A stretch of 58,203 bases of DNA from Proteobacteria bacterium SG_bin4 (GTDB taxonomy: Bacteria > Pseudomonadota > Gammaproteobacteria > Burkholderiales > Nitrosomonadaceae). Location: positions 1 through 58,203 of the forward strand of contig LWDH01000057.1 of the NCBI GenBank assembly GCA_002083395.1, read 5' to 3'. The translations under genes were made by a program, and so were the position numbers. Below, piece after piece: positions 24,710 to 32,986 of the stretch; position 1 is the first letter of the stretch, and the number at the start of each line of letters is the position of its first letter. The notes beneath the pieces are model-generated. The model saw only the letters and a list, made by a program, of their open reading frames with translations. It was not told the DNA's origin and did not search any database.

Positions 24710-24830
24710 AGCGTTTGTCCGTTTGTATCTATCGTTTCGATAGTATCACTAAATAACCGGTTAAGTGCAATTTACTCTCCTCGGTAATCAAAAGTTATTT
24801 TTATTTAATAATTCAAATATTTACATTAAT

Positions 24831-25700
24831 CTAACTTTCTTCGCTCAGAATCCAGTGATCGATCAGATAACACAATTTCTCCGGTTGAGTGGTCGGTATC
24901 CAATGCTCTGATTCCACTTCGATAAATTCGACACGCTCAATCACACGCAATATGGTTTTTGTCCGCTGCGGATCGGTCACTTTCTGCCCACTGGACTGAA
25001 TAACAAGACAAGGGCAATGTACACTTGCCGCCGGTAACGGTCGCAACAATTCGATGAAATTACCGAAGTACTGTACCACCGGCATGATTTGCAAATCATG
25101 CCAAGGCGAACCATGCTTAACCAAGATACGTGCTCGCTCGACACCGCTTGCTTCCAGAACAGGGCGGTCCAAATCGCGCAGATCCAATGTTTGCAGATGC
25201 CGCCGGTATAAGCCAAAGCAATTCAGTAATTGAGTAATCCTCACTGCAATTCGGAAAAGCGGCAAACATGATTTTATCCATGCAAGTTTTCCCAATACTG
25301 AGCCACGGTCAATCGGCTCTATGAGTATCAAGCCAGCACATAATGCTGGATGGCGCGACGCAAAATGCAGCGCGAGATTTGCCCCCAAGCAGTGACCGAC
25401 CAAAATTGCCTTGGATTGACGCTCATGTGCCAATAATGCAGCAAGATCCTGACACCAATGCTCCATCCTCGCATAACCGCGCCAGATTGAGTCGCCGTGT
25501 CCACGCAAATCTGGTCGAAACAACAAGTGGTTGCGGGTCAAACGGCTGTGTTCGATAAAATACCACCAACGTGTGGAATTGCTGGCGGCACCGTGCAGTA
25601 AAACTATCGGAATGGAATGCGGCGTTGTCAGGTCTGGTGCCCAACGCCGGTAAATCAGTTTTAACCGATCAATTCCCCAGTAATGTAATTTTTCATCCAT
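24831..25700 (-). CDS. Alpha/beta hydrolase family protein with a Cys nucleophile motif
   Basis: 289 residues. Typical features are VLLHGAASNSTRWW (~33, oxyanion region), FRPDLRGHGDS (~63) and the nucleophile elbow LVGHCLGANLALHFASRHP (~100), where the usual GxSxG is GHCLG. A late His lies in VESEHWIPT. The fold is clear, but with Cys in place of Ser the reaction could be acyl transfer or dienelactone-type hydrolysis rather than simple esterase action. There is no signal peptide, so it is cytoplasmic. No operon partners. Confidence 0.82.
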   Translation of the reverse strand: MDEKLHYWGIDRLKLIYRRWAPDLTTPHSIPIVLLHGAASNSTRWWYFIEHSRLTRNHLLFRPDLRGHGDSIWRGYARMEHWCQDLAALLAHERQSKAILVGHCLGANLALHFASRHPALCAGLILIEPIDRGSVLGKLAWIKSCLPLFRIAVRITQLLNCFGLYRRHLQTLDLRDLDRPVLEASGVERARILVKHGSPWHDLQIMPVVQYFGNFIELLRPLPAASVHCPCLVIQSSGQKVTDPQRTKTILRVIERVEFIEVESEHWIPTTQPEKLCYLIDHWILSEES

Positions 25701-26012
25701 GGAGAATCAACTTTACTGTGATTGTGCAATGGTTCTCCGTTAATTTTAGACAAAACTTTGGAGCTGAAATTACGAAGCAATTTTGTGCGGAAATCTATCA
25801 CCGATAAAACGATTTCTTAACCGGACAACTGGATCTGGGCCTTAAAATTACAGCATAATTCTCGATTAATGATCGGGAGCACACACACCATCAAGTTCAG
25901 TGATCAATGCAAATGCATTAGATCATTTGTTTATGAAGAGATATTGAATTTCTGAGCAACTCGGCTAGACTGGCAGAAGTGCTTCTGCCAGTTTATTGTT
26001 TATCAATTGGCA

Positions 26013-27203
26013 CTAGGCATAACAACGAAGCCTTTGAGAGAATGCTTGCAGAACATCAATTCCACTCTCTTCCGCACGGCGGCACCAGTCTTCCAATTTT
26101 TTGACCAGTTCTTCAGTTGAGGCCGACGAACGTTGCCAAATCTCAGCCAGTTCTTCGCGCATGGTATAGACTTTATCGAGGGTCTTGGTATTACTCAGAA
26201 CTTGATTTAGCTTCTCACGTTCATGATCTTGCAGCGTTCTAGAATCAGCCAAAATCCAACGTTTCAAAGTGGAATTATCAATTCCATATTGAATAGTTGC
26301 CTCTTTTAAGTGAACGATTTCCTGTGAAAAAGTAGCTTTAAGTGACTTGGTATATTTCGCCAGAACTTCATATCGATGAGAGATCACTGCATGCAAGGTA
26401 TCCGAATCACATTCTGTTTTGGCGTTATCGATGCGCAGTTTAGGTGCAACTTTTTTGACCTTTGCAAGACCTGCTATTTCCAAAATTCTTATGTAGAGCC
26501 AACCGATATCGAATTCGTACCATTTATTAGACAACCTTGCAGACGTTGCGTAGGCATGGTGATTATTATGCAATTCTTCACCACCAATTAAAATTCCCCA
26601 TGGCACAATATTTCGACTAGCGTCTTCCGCTTGAAAGTTGCGATAACCCCAATAATGACCGACGCCATTAATGATACCTGCCGCGAAAATCGGCGCCCAT
26701 AACATTTGTACCGCCCAAATCGTAATACCGATAGGTCCGAACAATATAACGTTAATAATCAACATTAACGCCACACCTTTGGCACTATGCTTGCTATAAA
26801 CATTACGTTCTATCCAATCATCCGGCGTTCCATATCCATAGCGTTTGAGCGTTTCATTATTCTTCGCTTCCTTGCGATAGAGCTCGGAGCCTTCGGCTAA
26901 TACCTTTCCAATACCATAAATTATTGGGCTATGCGGATCATCGTTTGTTTCGCATTTCGCATGGTGCTTGCGATGTATCGCCGTCCATTCTTTTGTAACC
27001 ATCCCTGTTGTAAGCCAAAGCCAAAAACGGAAAAAATGACTTGGCAGCGGGTGCAGTTCCAAAGCACGATGCGCTGAGTGGCGATGTAGATAAATCGTGA
27101 TAGAAGCAATTGTGATATGAGTAAAAACAAGTGTTACAACCACGTATCCCCACCATGGCATATCGATCACACCTGAGATCAATGTGAGAAAATCAGAAAT
27201 CAT
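26013..27203 (-). CDS. Acyl-CoA/acyl-lipid delta-9 fatty acid desaturase (DesA-like)
   Basis: 396 residues. The di-iron histidine boxes are H40-RHSAHR, H77-RKHH and ELHNNHH (~210). Membrane segments lie at about residues 18-40, 60-70 and 150-180. The enzyme introduces a double bond into saturated fatty acids of membrane lipids using oxygen. The C-terminal ~130 residues are helical (MREELAEIWQRSSASTEELV, then WCRRAEESGI); this tail is typical of proteobacterial desaturases of this group. AAAGGATGA precedes the ATG. Such genes are often cold- or fluidity-regulated, but no operator is evident. Confidence 0.92.
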   Translation of the reverse strand: MISDFLTLISGVIDMPWWGYVVVTLVFTHITIASITIYLHRHSAHRALELHPLPSHFFRFWLWLTTGMVTKEWTAIHRKHHAKCETNDDPHSPIIYGIGKVLAEGSELYRKEAKNNETLKRYGYGTPDDWIERNVYSKHSAKGVALMLIINVILFGPIGITIWAVQMLWAPIFAAGIINGVGHYWGYRNFQAEDASRNIVPWGILIGGEELHNNHHAYATSARLSNKWYEFDIGWLYIRILEIAGLAKVKKVAPKLRIDNAKTECDSDTLHAVISHRYEVLAKYTKSLKATFSQEIVHLKEATIQYGIDNSTLKRWILADSRTLQDHEREKLNQVLSNTKTLDKVYTMREELAEIWQRSSASTEELVKKLEDWCRRAEESGIDVLQAFSQRLRCYA

Positions 27204-27699
27204 ATAATTATCATCCTTTAAAGATCTGTAAGGAACAGATCAGACAAATAAAAGCAAATTAAATTGCCACCCCTGCTTTATAAAAATTCTTAAAACTATA
27301 TATATTTGTTTAATATATCTGGATTTTTGGCGTAATATTTTCTATCAAAATTCTATACCACACGGCGTGGAAAAGAAATATTAAATCTGACTTAATTATT
27401 ATTTTGCGTTTAAGAAGGATAATTAGTAACTCACAGTGATCATTGCTGATCTGAGTTAATTAAAAGAGAAAACTGGTCCACGCAAATCATTGATCGATGC
27501 TATAGCAAGAGTCATTACATCGTCCTAAGTTATCTTCAATTTTTTATGATCGCGTATCTAAATGAATTCTTTCGATAGTTATTAATGGTTGATTCATAAT
27601 GCTTCCTAGAAAATTGTGAATTTTTTGTTAATAGAATATAAATATTTTGTGAACTCCGCCGTAAACAAAAAAACTATAAACAACATTCAGGAGATGTTC
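27204..27699. other. AT-rich divergent intergenic region with a stem-loop
   Basis: About 496 bases between the desaturase and a small membrane-protein gene. It includes a two-part stem at 27427-27458: TAACTCA pairs with TGAGTTA, and inside them GATCA pairs with TGATC around TTGC. Several TATA-like stretches near 27300 could serve the desaturase promoter. No gene is supported here. Confidence 0.4.
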
Positions 27700-27915
27700 A
27701 TGAAAAAAACTCAGTTTTTCGTCATTTCAACATTGATTATGTCAGCAATCCTCATTGGTGCATTATTCTTCTTCGATTCACAAAGCTCAATTGAAGGCTG
27801 GTTTATCTCCGACGTTGCATTTGGAACACTACTTTACCTGGGTTATTTGGCGATTGCGATGAATCATGCCAACTCGCAAGTAGTCGATTCCACCGAATTA
27901 GCAATTTATTGCTAA
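27700..27915 (+). CDS. Small membrane protein, hypothetical
   Basis: 71 residues from the ATG at 27700, which has AGGAG six bases upstream. Two hydrophobic segments (VISTLIMSAILIGALFFF and FGTLLYLGYLAIAM) flank a short polar loop. No family is recognised. A perfect hairpin 26 bases after the stop supports an independent transcript. An upstream in-frame start at 27616 would add 28 polar residues and lacks a ribosome site. Confidence 0.65.
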   Translation: MKKTQFFVISTLIMSAILIGALFFFDSQSSIEGWFISDVAFGTLLYLGYLAIAMNHANSQVVDSTELAIYC

Positions 27916-27940
27916 TATTGCTCATTTTAGTCAGTTGCTT

Positions 27941-27973
27941 AAATTCCTCCAGTCATCTCTACTGGAGGAATTT
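27941..27973 (+). terminator. Strong hairpin terminator
   Basis: AAATTCCTCCAGT (27941-27953) and ACTGGAGGAATTT (27961-27973) pair perfectly over 13 bases around CATCTCT. The T-rich end of the stem fits intrinsic termination of the small membrane-protein gene, and the reverse strand would equally serve transcripts from the right. Confidence 0.8.
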
Positions 27974-28056
27974 CTCAATCCACAGTCATTCAGCTCATGA
28001 GATTTTAGTTTGGATTAACCAATCGTGCATCAATCAGGCAGAGACATAATATTTAA

Positions 28057-28938
28057 TCATTGCGTTTCTACCGCAACCCTTCGAGGGCGCTCATGAAATA
28101 ATACGCGCAAATCATCTTCCCAGTTTTTTAACTTTTTATGCATGTGCTGACGTTGAGTCTGATCAGTGCTATTGTGCATTCGAGCAACAAAATCACAAGT
28201 AAATGCAGTCATTTCCAATTGATAAGCTCGGTAAACGGGATCGTCCGAGCGAATAGTATGTTCTACCGCGTTGCGAAGAACGATAGTAGCGTGTTCAATT
28301 GAAATCCGCTCTTCAACCAATTGAGCGAATATCTGTAAGATTACCTGTTGCCGGCGCTGACGTTCAGCTAACCAGTGTTCTGGTTTGAATGGTGAAGCTT
28401 CAACACTGGCCTCGATTAATTGACGCTGAGCTTCGGAAATATCCCCGTAGAGATTTTTGATGCGCTTAACAGTTCGCTTAACCGATGTTTTGTGACGATC
28501 ACTCAGATCAGGCTGCAGAAAGTCGCTCCGCAACTCATCGTTACTTTTGGCAAAACGCCGCTCGATGTGACGCCAATGATCTTTATTAAAATCCAGAACC
28601 ATTGGCGCGCTGAGCTGGACGGCGTAGTCAATAGCTGGAGCAATCATGTTTTGAAATTCATCAGACCATTGACAAACTTGGGCTGGAGTGACGATTCCAT
28701 CAGTCTGTTCTCGAACTACGGCTAACCAATCCGCATAACGCAGCAATTGTGTATCGCGGTGCCAATCAAACCATTCATGAATTGCTTGTTTTGCAAGTAC
28801 TGTGTGCTCCCTGTTGAAACCAACATAGCTATCTATCCACCACCACGTCAACTGAGGCCCATTGTTATAACTTAGGCGCAATAGGCTGCAACCATTCAAT
28901 AGAGCCAATAAATATAAAATAAGAATTCTCTTGGCCAT
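28057..28938 (-). CDS. DUF6279 family lipoprotein
   Basis: 293 residues from the ATG at 28938. A lipoprotein signal ends LALLNGC (Cys17), followed by SLLRLSYNNGPQLTWWWIDS, a conserved opening of the DUF6279 family. The rest is helical, with many Trp, Arg and His. Function unknown; expected in the outer membrane or periplasm. A TTG at 28956 overlaps the phoR stop and is an alternative start, which would make the two genes translationally coupled. Its position downstream of phoB-phoR suggests cotranscription but not a role in phosphate sensing. Confidence 0.78.
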   Translation of the reverse strand: MAKRILILYLLALLNGCSLLRLSYNNGPQLTWWWIDSYVGFNREHTVLAKQAIHEWFDWHRDTQLLRYADWLAVVREQTDGIVTPAQVCQWSDEFQNMIAPAIDYAVQLSAPMVLDFNKDHWRHIERRFAKSNDELRSDFLQPDLSDRHKTSVKRTVKRIKNLYGDISEAQRQLIEASVEASPFKPEHWLAERQRRQQVILQIFAQLVEERISIEHATIVLRNAVEHTIRSDDPVYRAYQLEMTAFTCDFVARMHNSTDQTQRQHMHKKLKNWEDDLRVLFHERPRRVAVETQ

Positions 28939-28952
28939 CAGTTGTCGACAAA

Positions 28953-30269
28953 TCAAGTAGGATCATTATCATTAGCTATCAATCGTTTTGCAGGAAACAA
29001 GATCGCAAAACGACTTCCTTTGCCGACTTGGCTAGTAATCTCCAAATGAGCGTCATGTCGGTTTAATACATGTTTTACAATCGCGAGTCCCAATCCAGTA
29101 CCACCGGTTTCTCGCGAACGGCTGTTGTCCACTCGATAAAAACGCTCTGTCAAGCGCGGGATATGCTCTGGCTCGATGCCAATACCGCTGTCTTGCACAA
29201 AAAACAACCCCTGACCATCACGTTTTTCCCAATTAATGCTAATTTCGCCATCATTCGGTGTGTAACGAATCGCGTTGCTAATTAAATTACTAAAAGCACT
29301 GCGCAGTTCTTCTTCGCTCCCAAGCAATTGATCTTCAGTAGCAATATTTAATTTGATACGATGACAACCCGCGCTGATGGATTCAGCATCCTGCAAAATG
29401 CCTTGCAGCAACCGAACAACATCCACTGCTTTATCTTTAATTTTATTTTGTTCATTTTCCAACCGCGACAGGATTAATAAATCCTCGATCAAATGCTGCA
29501 TTCGCGCAGTTTGTTCCGTCATTAATGCCAATGCACGTTGATTGAATGCCGGATCCATATTCTCATGAGACGACAGCGTTTCAAGAAAACCGCTAATGAC
29601 GGTTAGTGGTGTACGTAACTCATGTGAAACATTGGCGATAAAATCACGACGCATGGTTTCAATTTTCTCGAATCGCGTAATATCCCTGCTAATCAATAGC
29701 TTTTGATTAAAACCGTAGGGCACCAATTGCAAAGAAATAATCAAATTTTGCATGCGTGTCAGTTTTAGTACCAATGGATTACTATATTGACGTGCCGCTA
29801 AGTATTCTACAAACGGTATTTGTCTCACCAAATAGGTAATCTGTTGACCCGCATCCAATGACAAGTCGATTCCCAAATGCTGCTCGGCGATCGGATTGCA
29901 CCATTCGATTCGATCGTTTTCATCCAGAATCACAATGCCATCCGGCATCGCAGAAGTTACGCTCTGCATACGCTTCAAGGCATGACTCAGTAATTCCTGA
30001 CTTTGGCTATGCTGCCGAACGTAGCGAGCTAAATGTGCGAACACATCATCCCAGGCGCCAGAGCCGGCAGGAATGCTGCCTGGCGTATGATCAGATAGTT
30101 GCAGCCATCGCTCCAAAATAACAAGATGCCGGATATGGTGAAGCACCATCCATAATAGAATTAAACTGGAAAACGCTAAAGCTTTAACTGCTCCAAAAAT
30201 CATCCAAATGATCGCGGTAACAAAGACCATAAAAAGAATATTTGAGGAGCGTTGCCAAATATCTGACAC
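28953..30269 (-). CDS. phoR: Phosphate regulon sensor histidine kinase PhoR
   Basis: 438 residues. Two close N-terminal membrane segments (~8-46) without a large periplasmic domain, a cytoplasmic PAS domain (~95-185), the dimerisation box NVSHELRTPLTVISGF with phospho-His near 216, and an ATPase domain with NAIRYTPNDG, DSGIGI and GGTGLGLAIVKH. This is the standard PhoR layout; it senses phosphate status through the Pst transporter and phosphorylates PhoB. No pstSCAB or phoU genes are in the window. It lies 92 bases after phoB on the same strand. Confidence 0.94.
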   Translation of the reverse strand: MSDIWQRSSNILFMVFVTAIIWMIFGAVKALAFSSLILLWMVLHHIRHLVILERWLQLSDHTPGSIPAGSGAWDDVFAHLARYVRQHSQSQELLSHALKRMQSVTSAMPDGIVILDENDRIEWCNPIAEQHLGIDLSLDAGQQITYLVRQIPFVEYLAARQYSNPLVLKLTRMQNLIISLQLVPYGFNQKLLISRDITRFEKIETMRRDFIANVSHELRTPLTVISGFLETLSSHENMDPAFNQRALALMTEQTARMQHLIEDLLILSRLENEQNKIKDKAVDVVRLLQGILQDAESISAGCHRIKLNIATEDQLLGSEEELRSAFSNLISNAIRYTPNDGEISINWEKRDGQGLFFVQDSGIGIEPEHIPRLTERFYRVDNSRSRETGGTGLGLAIVKHVLNRHDAHLEITSQVGKGSRFAILFPAKRLIANDNDPT

Positions 30270-30361
30270 TTAATTATTCCAAGATAGCGATATTGACAGG
30301 TTCGATAAGAAACCTATCAAATTTTTTATAAATTAAATTTAACAAGTCTATAGCGCAGTAG

Positions 30362-31084
30362 CTAGCTTCTCTCATCAGAATCCTTGCTCGATATGTCGGG
30401 TACAATCGAGAATCGATAACCAGCGCTTCTAACAGTCTGTATCCAATTATCCATTCCTGTGAACTGAAGTGCTTTACGTAACCGTCGAATATGCACATCA
30501 ACCGTTCGTTCCTCAATAAACACGTGATCACCCCACACTCGATCCAACAATTGACTGCGAGAATAGACACGATCGGTATGTGTCATTAGATAGTGCAATA
30601 AACGATACTCAGTCGGACCCAATTCTATCTCGCGGCTATTTACAGTGACCCGATGATTCGACGGATCAAGTCGAAGTCCTTTGATTTCAATCACTTCTTC
30701 AGAAGCTTCTGGAACCATTCGGCGAAGCACCGCATTAATTCGCGCAATCAATTCGCGCGGAGAAAAGGGCTTAGTAATGTAATCATCCGCACCAATTTCC
30801 AATCCGGAAACTTTGTCTCCTTCTTGCACACGAGCTGTCAACATGATGATTGGAATCAAGCGTGTACGCTCATTGCGCCGCAACATCCGCGCGAATTCAA
30901 TTCCGCTCATACCAGGAAGCATCCAATCCAGTAAAATCAAATCCGGAAGCGAATCATTAATTACAATCATCGCTCGCTCGGCATTTTCTGCTCGAATTGT
31001 TTCAAAACCCGCTTGCTGCAGATTAAAAACAACTAATTCCAGAATAGCCACTTCGTCTTCTACGATCAGTATTCTTGCTGCCAT
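30362..31084 (-). CDS. phoB: Phosphate regulon response regulator PhoB
   Basis: 240 residues. Receiver domain with Asp53 in LLDWMLPG, the acidic pocket VEDE (residues 8-11) and the Lys in ITKPFSPREL. The C-terminal winged helix (~140-230) is OmpR/PhoB type: ELGPTEYRLLHYLMTH, then RSQLLDRVWG and VDVHIRRLRKAL. Phosphorylated PhoB activates phosphate-scavenging genes. Divergent from the DUF971 gene at 31176. Confidence 0.95.
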   Translation of the reverse strand: MAARILIVEDEVAILELVVFNLQQAGFETIRAENAERAMIVINDSLPDLILLDWMLPGMSGIEFARMLRRNERTRLIPIIMLTARVQEGDKVSGLEIGADDYITKPFSPRELIARINAVLRRMVPEASEEVIEIKGLRLDPSNHRVTVNSREIELGPTEYRLLHYLMTHTDRVYSRSQLLDRVWGDHVFIEERTVDVHIRRLRKALQFTGMDNWIQTVRSAGYRFSIVPDISSKDSDERS

Positions 31085-31175
31085 AAGAAATTCCGATTTT
31101 TAATTAATTATTATTGACTCAGTTTGTTACAATAAAAAGAACGTTAGTCATCAGATCATCCTTAAAGACTTCAAT

Positions 31176-31562
31176 ATGGCAGGTTTAACAAAGAGCGCCC
31201 CTATCCCTATAGAAATAAAACTGCATCAAAAATCAAGAATATTGGATATTGCTTTCTCCGATGGAAAAACTTTTCATTACTCCTGCGAATTCTTGCGTGT
31301 CCATTCGCCTTCTGCCGAAGTAAGCGGCCATAGCCCGGGACAGGAAGTACTTCAAACCGGAAAAAAAATGATCGGTATCAGAAAAATTGTGCCCGCCGGC
31401 AATTATGCCATACAGCTTGATTTTACCGATGGTCATAATACCGGATTGTATTCCTGGGATTTACTTTATCGCTATGGATTAAATCAAGATACAATGTGGC
31501 AGCGCTATCTACAGCGCTTAGAAGATGCAGGCGCAAGTCGTGAGTCTGGAAATGGTGAATAA
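31176..31562 (+). CDS. DUF971 family protein
   Basis: 128 residues. The core PIEIKLHQKSRILDIAFSDG, the central FLRVHSPSAEVSGH and the later GNYAIQLDFTDGHNTGLYSW are the DUF971 domain, also found at the N-terminus of gamma-butyrobetaine hydroxylase. Stand-alone forms sit beside ubiE in many betaproteobacteria, as here (75 bases upstream). The family has been linked to iron-sulphur or metal handling in some systems, but no reaction can be stated. Confidence 0.88.
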   Translation: MAGLTKSAPIPIEIKLHQKSRILDIAFSDGKTFHYSCEFLRVHSPSAEVSGHSPGQEVLQTGKKMIGIRKIVPAGNYAIQLDFTDGHNTGLYSWDLLYRYGLNQDTMWQRYLQRLEDAGASRESGNGE

Positions 31563-31637
31563 TCCGAGTAAACGACCATATCAATCGATCAATCATTCAA
31601 ATAAACAACAACACTTCACATCTTAATTCAATTAATA

Positions 31638-32372
31638 ATGAGCAAAACGACCCATTTTGGTTTTAACACCGTGGCTGAAGAAGAAAAGGCCGGTAGAGTC
31701 GCGGAAGTATTTCATTCCGTCGCCGAGCGCTATAATTTAATGAATGACCTAATGTCAATGGGACTTCATCGCTTATGGAAACGATTTGCAATTGAAGCAA
31801 GTGGCGTCAGAAAAGGCGATAAAGTACTGGATATTGCCGGCGGCACAGGTGATTTAAGTTCATTATTTTTGCAGAAAGTTGGAAATTCCGGGGAAGTTTG
31901 GTTAACCGATATCAACAATTCCATGTTGTCTATCGGCCGAGACCGCATGATTGACAGCGGCAGACCGACTCCTGTCGCACAATGCGATGCGGAAAAATTA
32001 CCCTTTCCAGATAATTATTTTAACTGTGTCAGCGTTGCTTTTGGTCTTAGGAATATGACACGAAAGGAAGTAGCGTTGAAAGAAATGTTACGCGTTCTCA
32101 AACCGGGTGGTGCCGTTATCGTATTGGAATTCTCGAAAGTATGGAAGCCATTGCAATCCGCCTATGACGCATATTCTTTCAAAATACTTCCAGTGATGGG
32201 AAAAGTTATCGCCAATGATGCTGAAAGCTATCGCTATCTGGCCGAATCCATCCGCATGCACCCTGCTCAACTCGAATTACAAGATCTCATGCAACAATCC
32301 GGTTTTAACCGTGTTGAATTTTTCAACTTAACAGTAGGTGTCGTAGCATTACACCGTGGATATAAATTTTAA
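31638..32372 (+). CDS. ubiE: Ubiquinone/menaquinone biosynthesis C-methyltransferase
   Basis: 244 residues. SAM motif I is VLDIAGGTGDLS (~61-72). The family motifs YNLMNDLMSMGLHRLWKR (~32-50), FGLRNMTRK (~137) and the C-terminal NLTVGVVALHRGYKF are intact. UbiE adds the C-2 methyl group to the quinone ring on the cytoplasmic face of the membrane. It probably shares a transcript with the DUF971 gene. Confidence 0.96.
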   Translation: MSKTTHFGFNTVAEEEKAGRVAEVFHSVAERYNLMNDLMSMGLHRLWKRFAIEASGVRKGDKVLDIAGGTGDLSSLFLQKVGNSGEVWLTDINNSMLSIGRDRMIDSGRPTPVAQCDAEKLPFPDNYFNCVSVAFGLRNMTRKEVALKEMLRVLKPGGAVIVLEFSKVWKPLQSAYDAYSFKILPVMGKVIANDAESYRYLAESIRMHPAQLELQDLMQQSGFNRVEFFNLTVGVVALHRGYKF

Positions 32373-32508
32373 TTGTGCGCTGTTTACTTTGATTTACTGC
32401 AAATAGCAATGACTCGAATTCTTGCGAACAACTATTTTTTTCCGATCAAACGCCGATATCGATTTTTCACATATTTTTCACACACGCTGCGATATGATTG
32501 GGTACAAT

Positions 32509-32529
32509 AACCCCGATTAATAAGGGGTT
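32509..32529 (+). promoter_or_regulatory. Hairpin in the leader of the response-regulator gene
   Basis: AACCCC (32509-32514) pairs with GGGGTT (32524-32529), followed by a short TTT-C. It lies 53 bases before the response-regulator start. It could be an attenuator or a late terminator for ubiE; the T-run is too short to decide. Confidence 0.4.
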
Positions 32530-32581
32530 TCTTGAGATCGCTCAAATCGGGGCAAAGCAAAAACGAAGGAGATTTATAATT

Positions 32582-32971
32582 ATGGCACCGAGAATTGCAC
32601 ATGTTGATGATGATGCGGATATCCGTGAATCGATTCAACGAATATTAACAAAAAACGGTTACGATGTTGACAGTTATCTATCCATGCAAGAGTTTATCGA
32701 CTCCTTGGAAGATGAAAATAAAAGACCCGATTTAGCCATCCTGGATGTCATGGTTGAGTCAATGGATTCGGGTTTGACCACTTATGCTGCAATCCACAAG
32801 CGATTTCCAAAAATTCAAGCAATTTTCCTGACATCTTTAGGTGATATGATCAGGCCATATTTTGAAAATGGATCGCATGAATGGGTTTGTATTATGGAAA
32901 AACCCGTTGAGCCGATAAGTTTACTTGTAACAATCAATGATCGCTTAAAACAGCCCGAAAATGCTGTCTAA
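32582..32971 (+). CDS. Single-domain response regulator
   Basis: 129 residues, a receiver domain with no output domain. The phospho-acceptor is Asp55 in LAILDVMVES, the acidic pocket is DDDAD at residues 9-13, and the conserved Lys lies in IMEKPVEP. GAAGGAG precedes the ATG at 32582; the longer in-frame start at 32498 has no ribosome site. It lies 15 bases before a histidine kinase gene and is presumably its partner. Without an effector domain it must signal by protein contact or phosphotransfer. Target unknown. Confidence 0.85.
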   Translation: MAPRIAHVDDDADIRESIQRILTKNGYDVDSYLSMQEFIDSLEDENKRPDLAILDVMVESMDSGLTTYAAIHKRFPKIQAIFLTSLGDMIRPYFENGSHEWVCIMEKPVEPISLLVTINDRLKQPENAV

Positions 32972-32986
32972 CCGGATTTACAATTA

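Noticed and set aside
26013..26400. The long C-terminal tail of the desaturase looked like a fused regulatory or transposase-derived domain.
   Set aside because: From memory of the family, proteobacterial DesA-type desaturases commonly carry this helical tail with the WCRRAEESGI-type ending, so it is a normal family feature.
32498..32581. A 28-residue N-terminal extension on the receiver protein.
   Set aside because: It spans a hairpin and the ribosome site GAAGGAG, and the receiver fold starts exactly at the later ATG.
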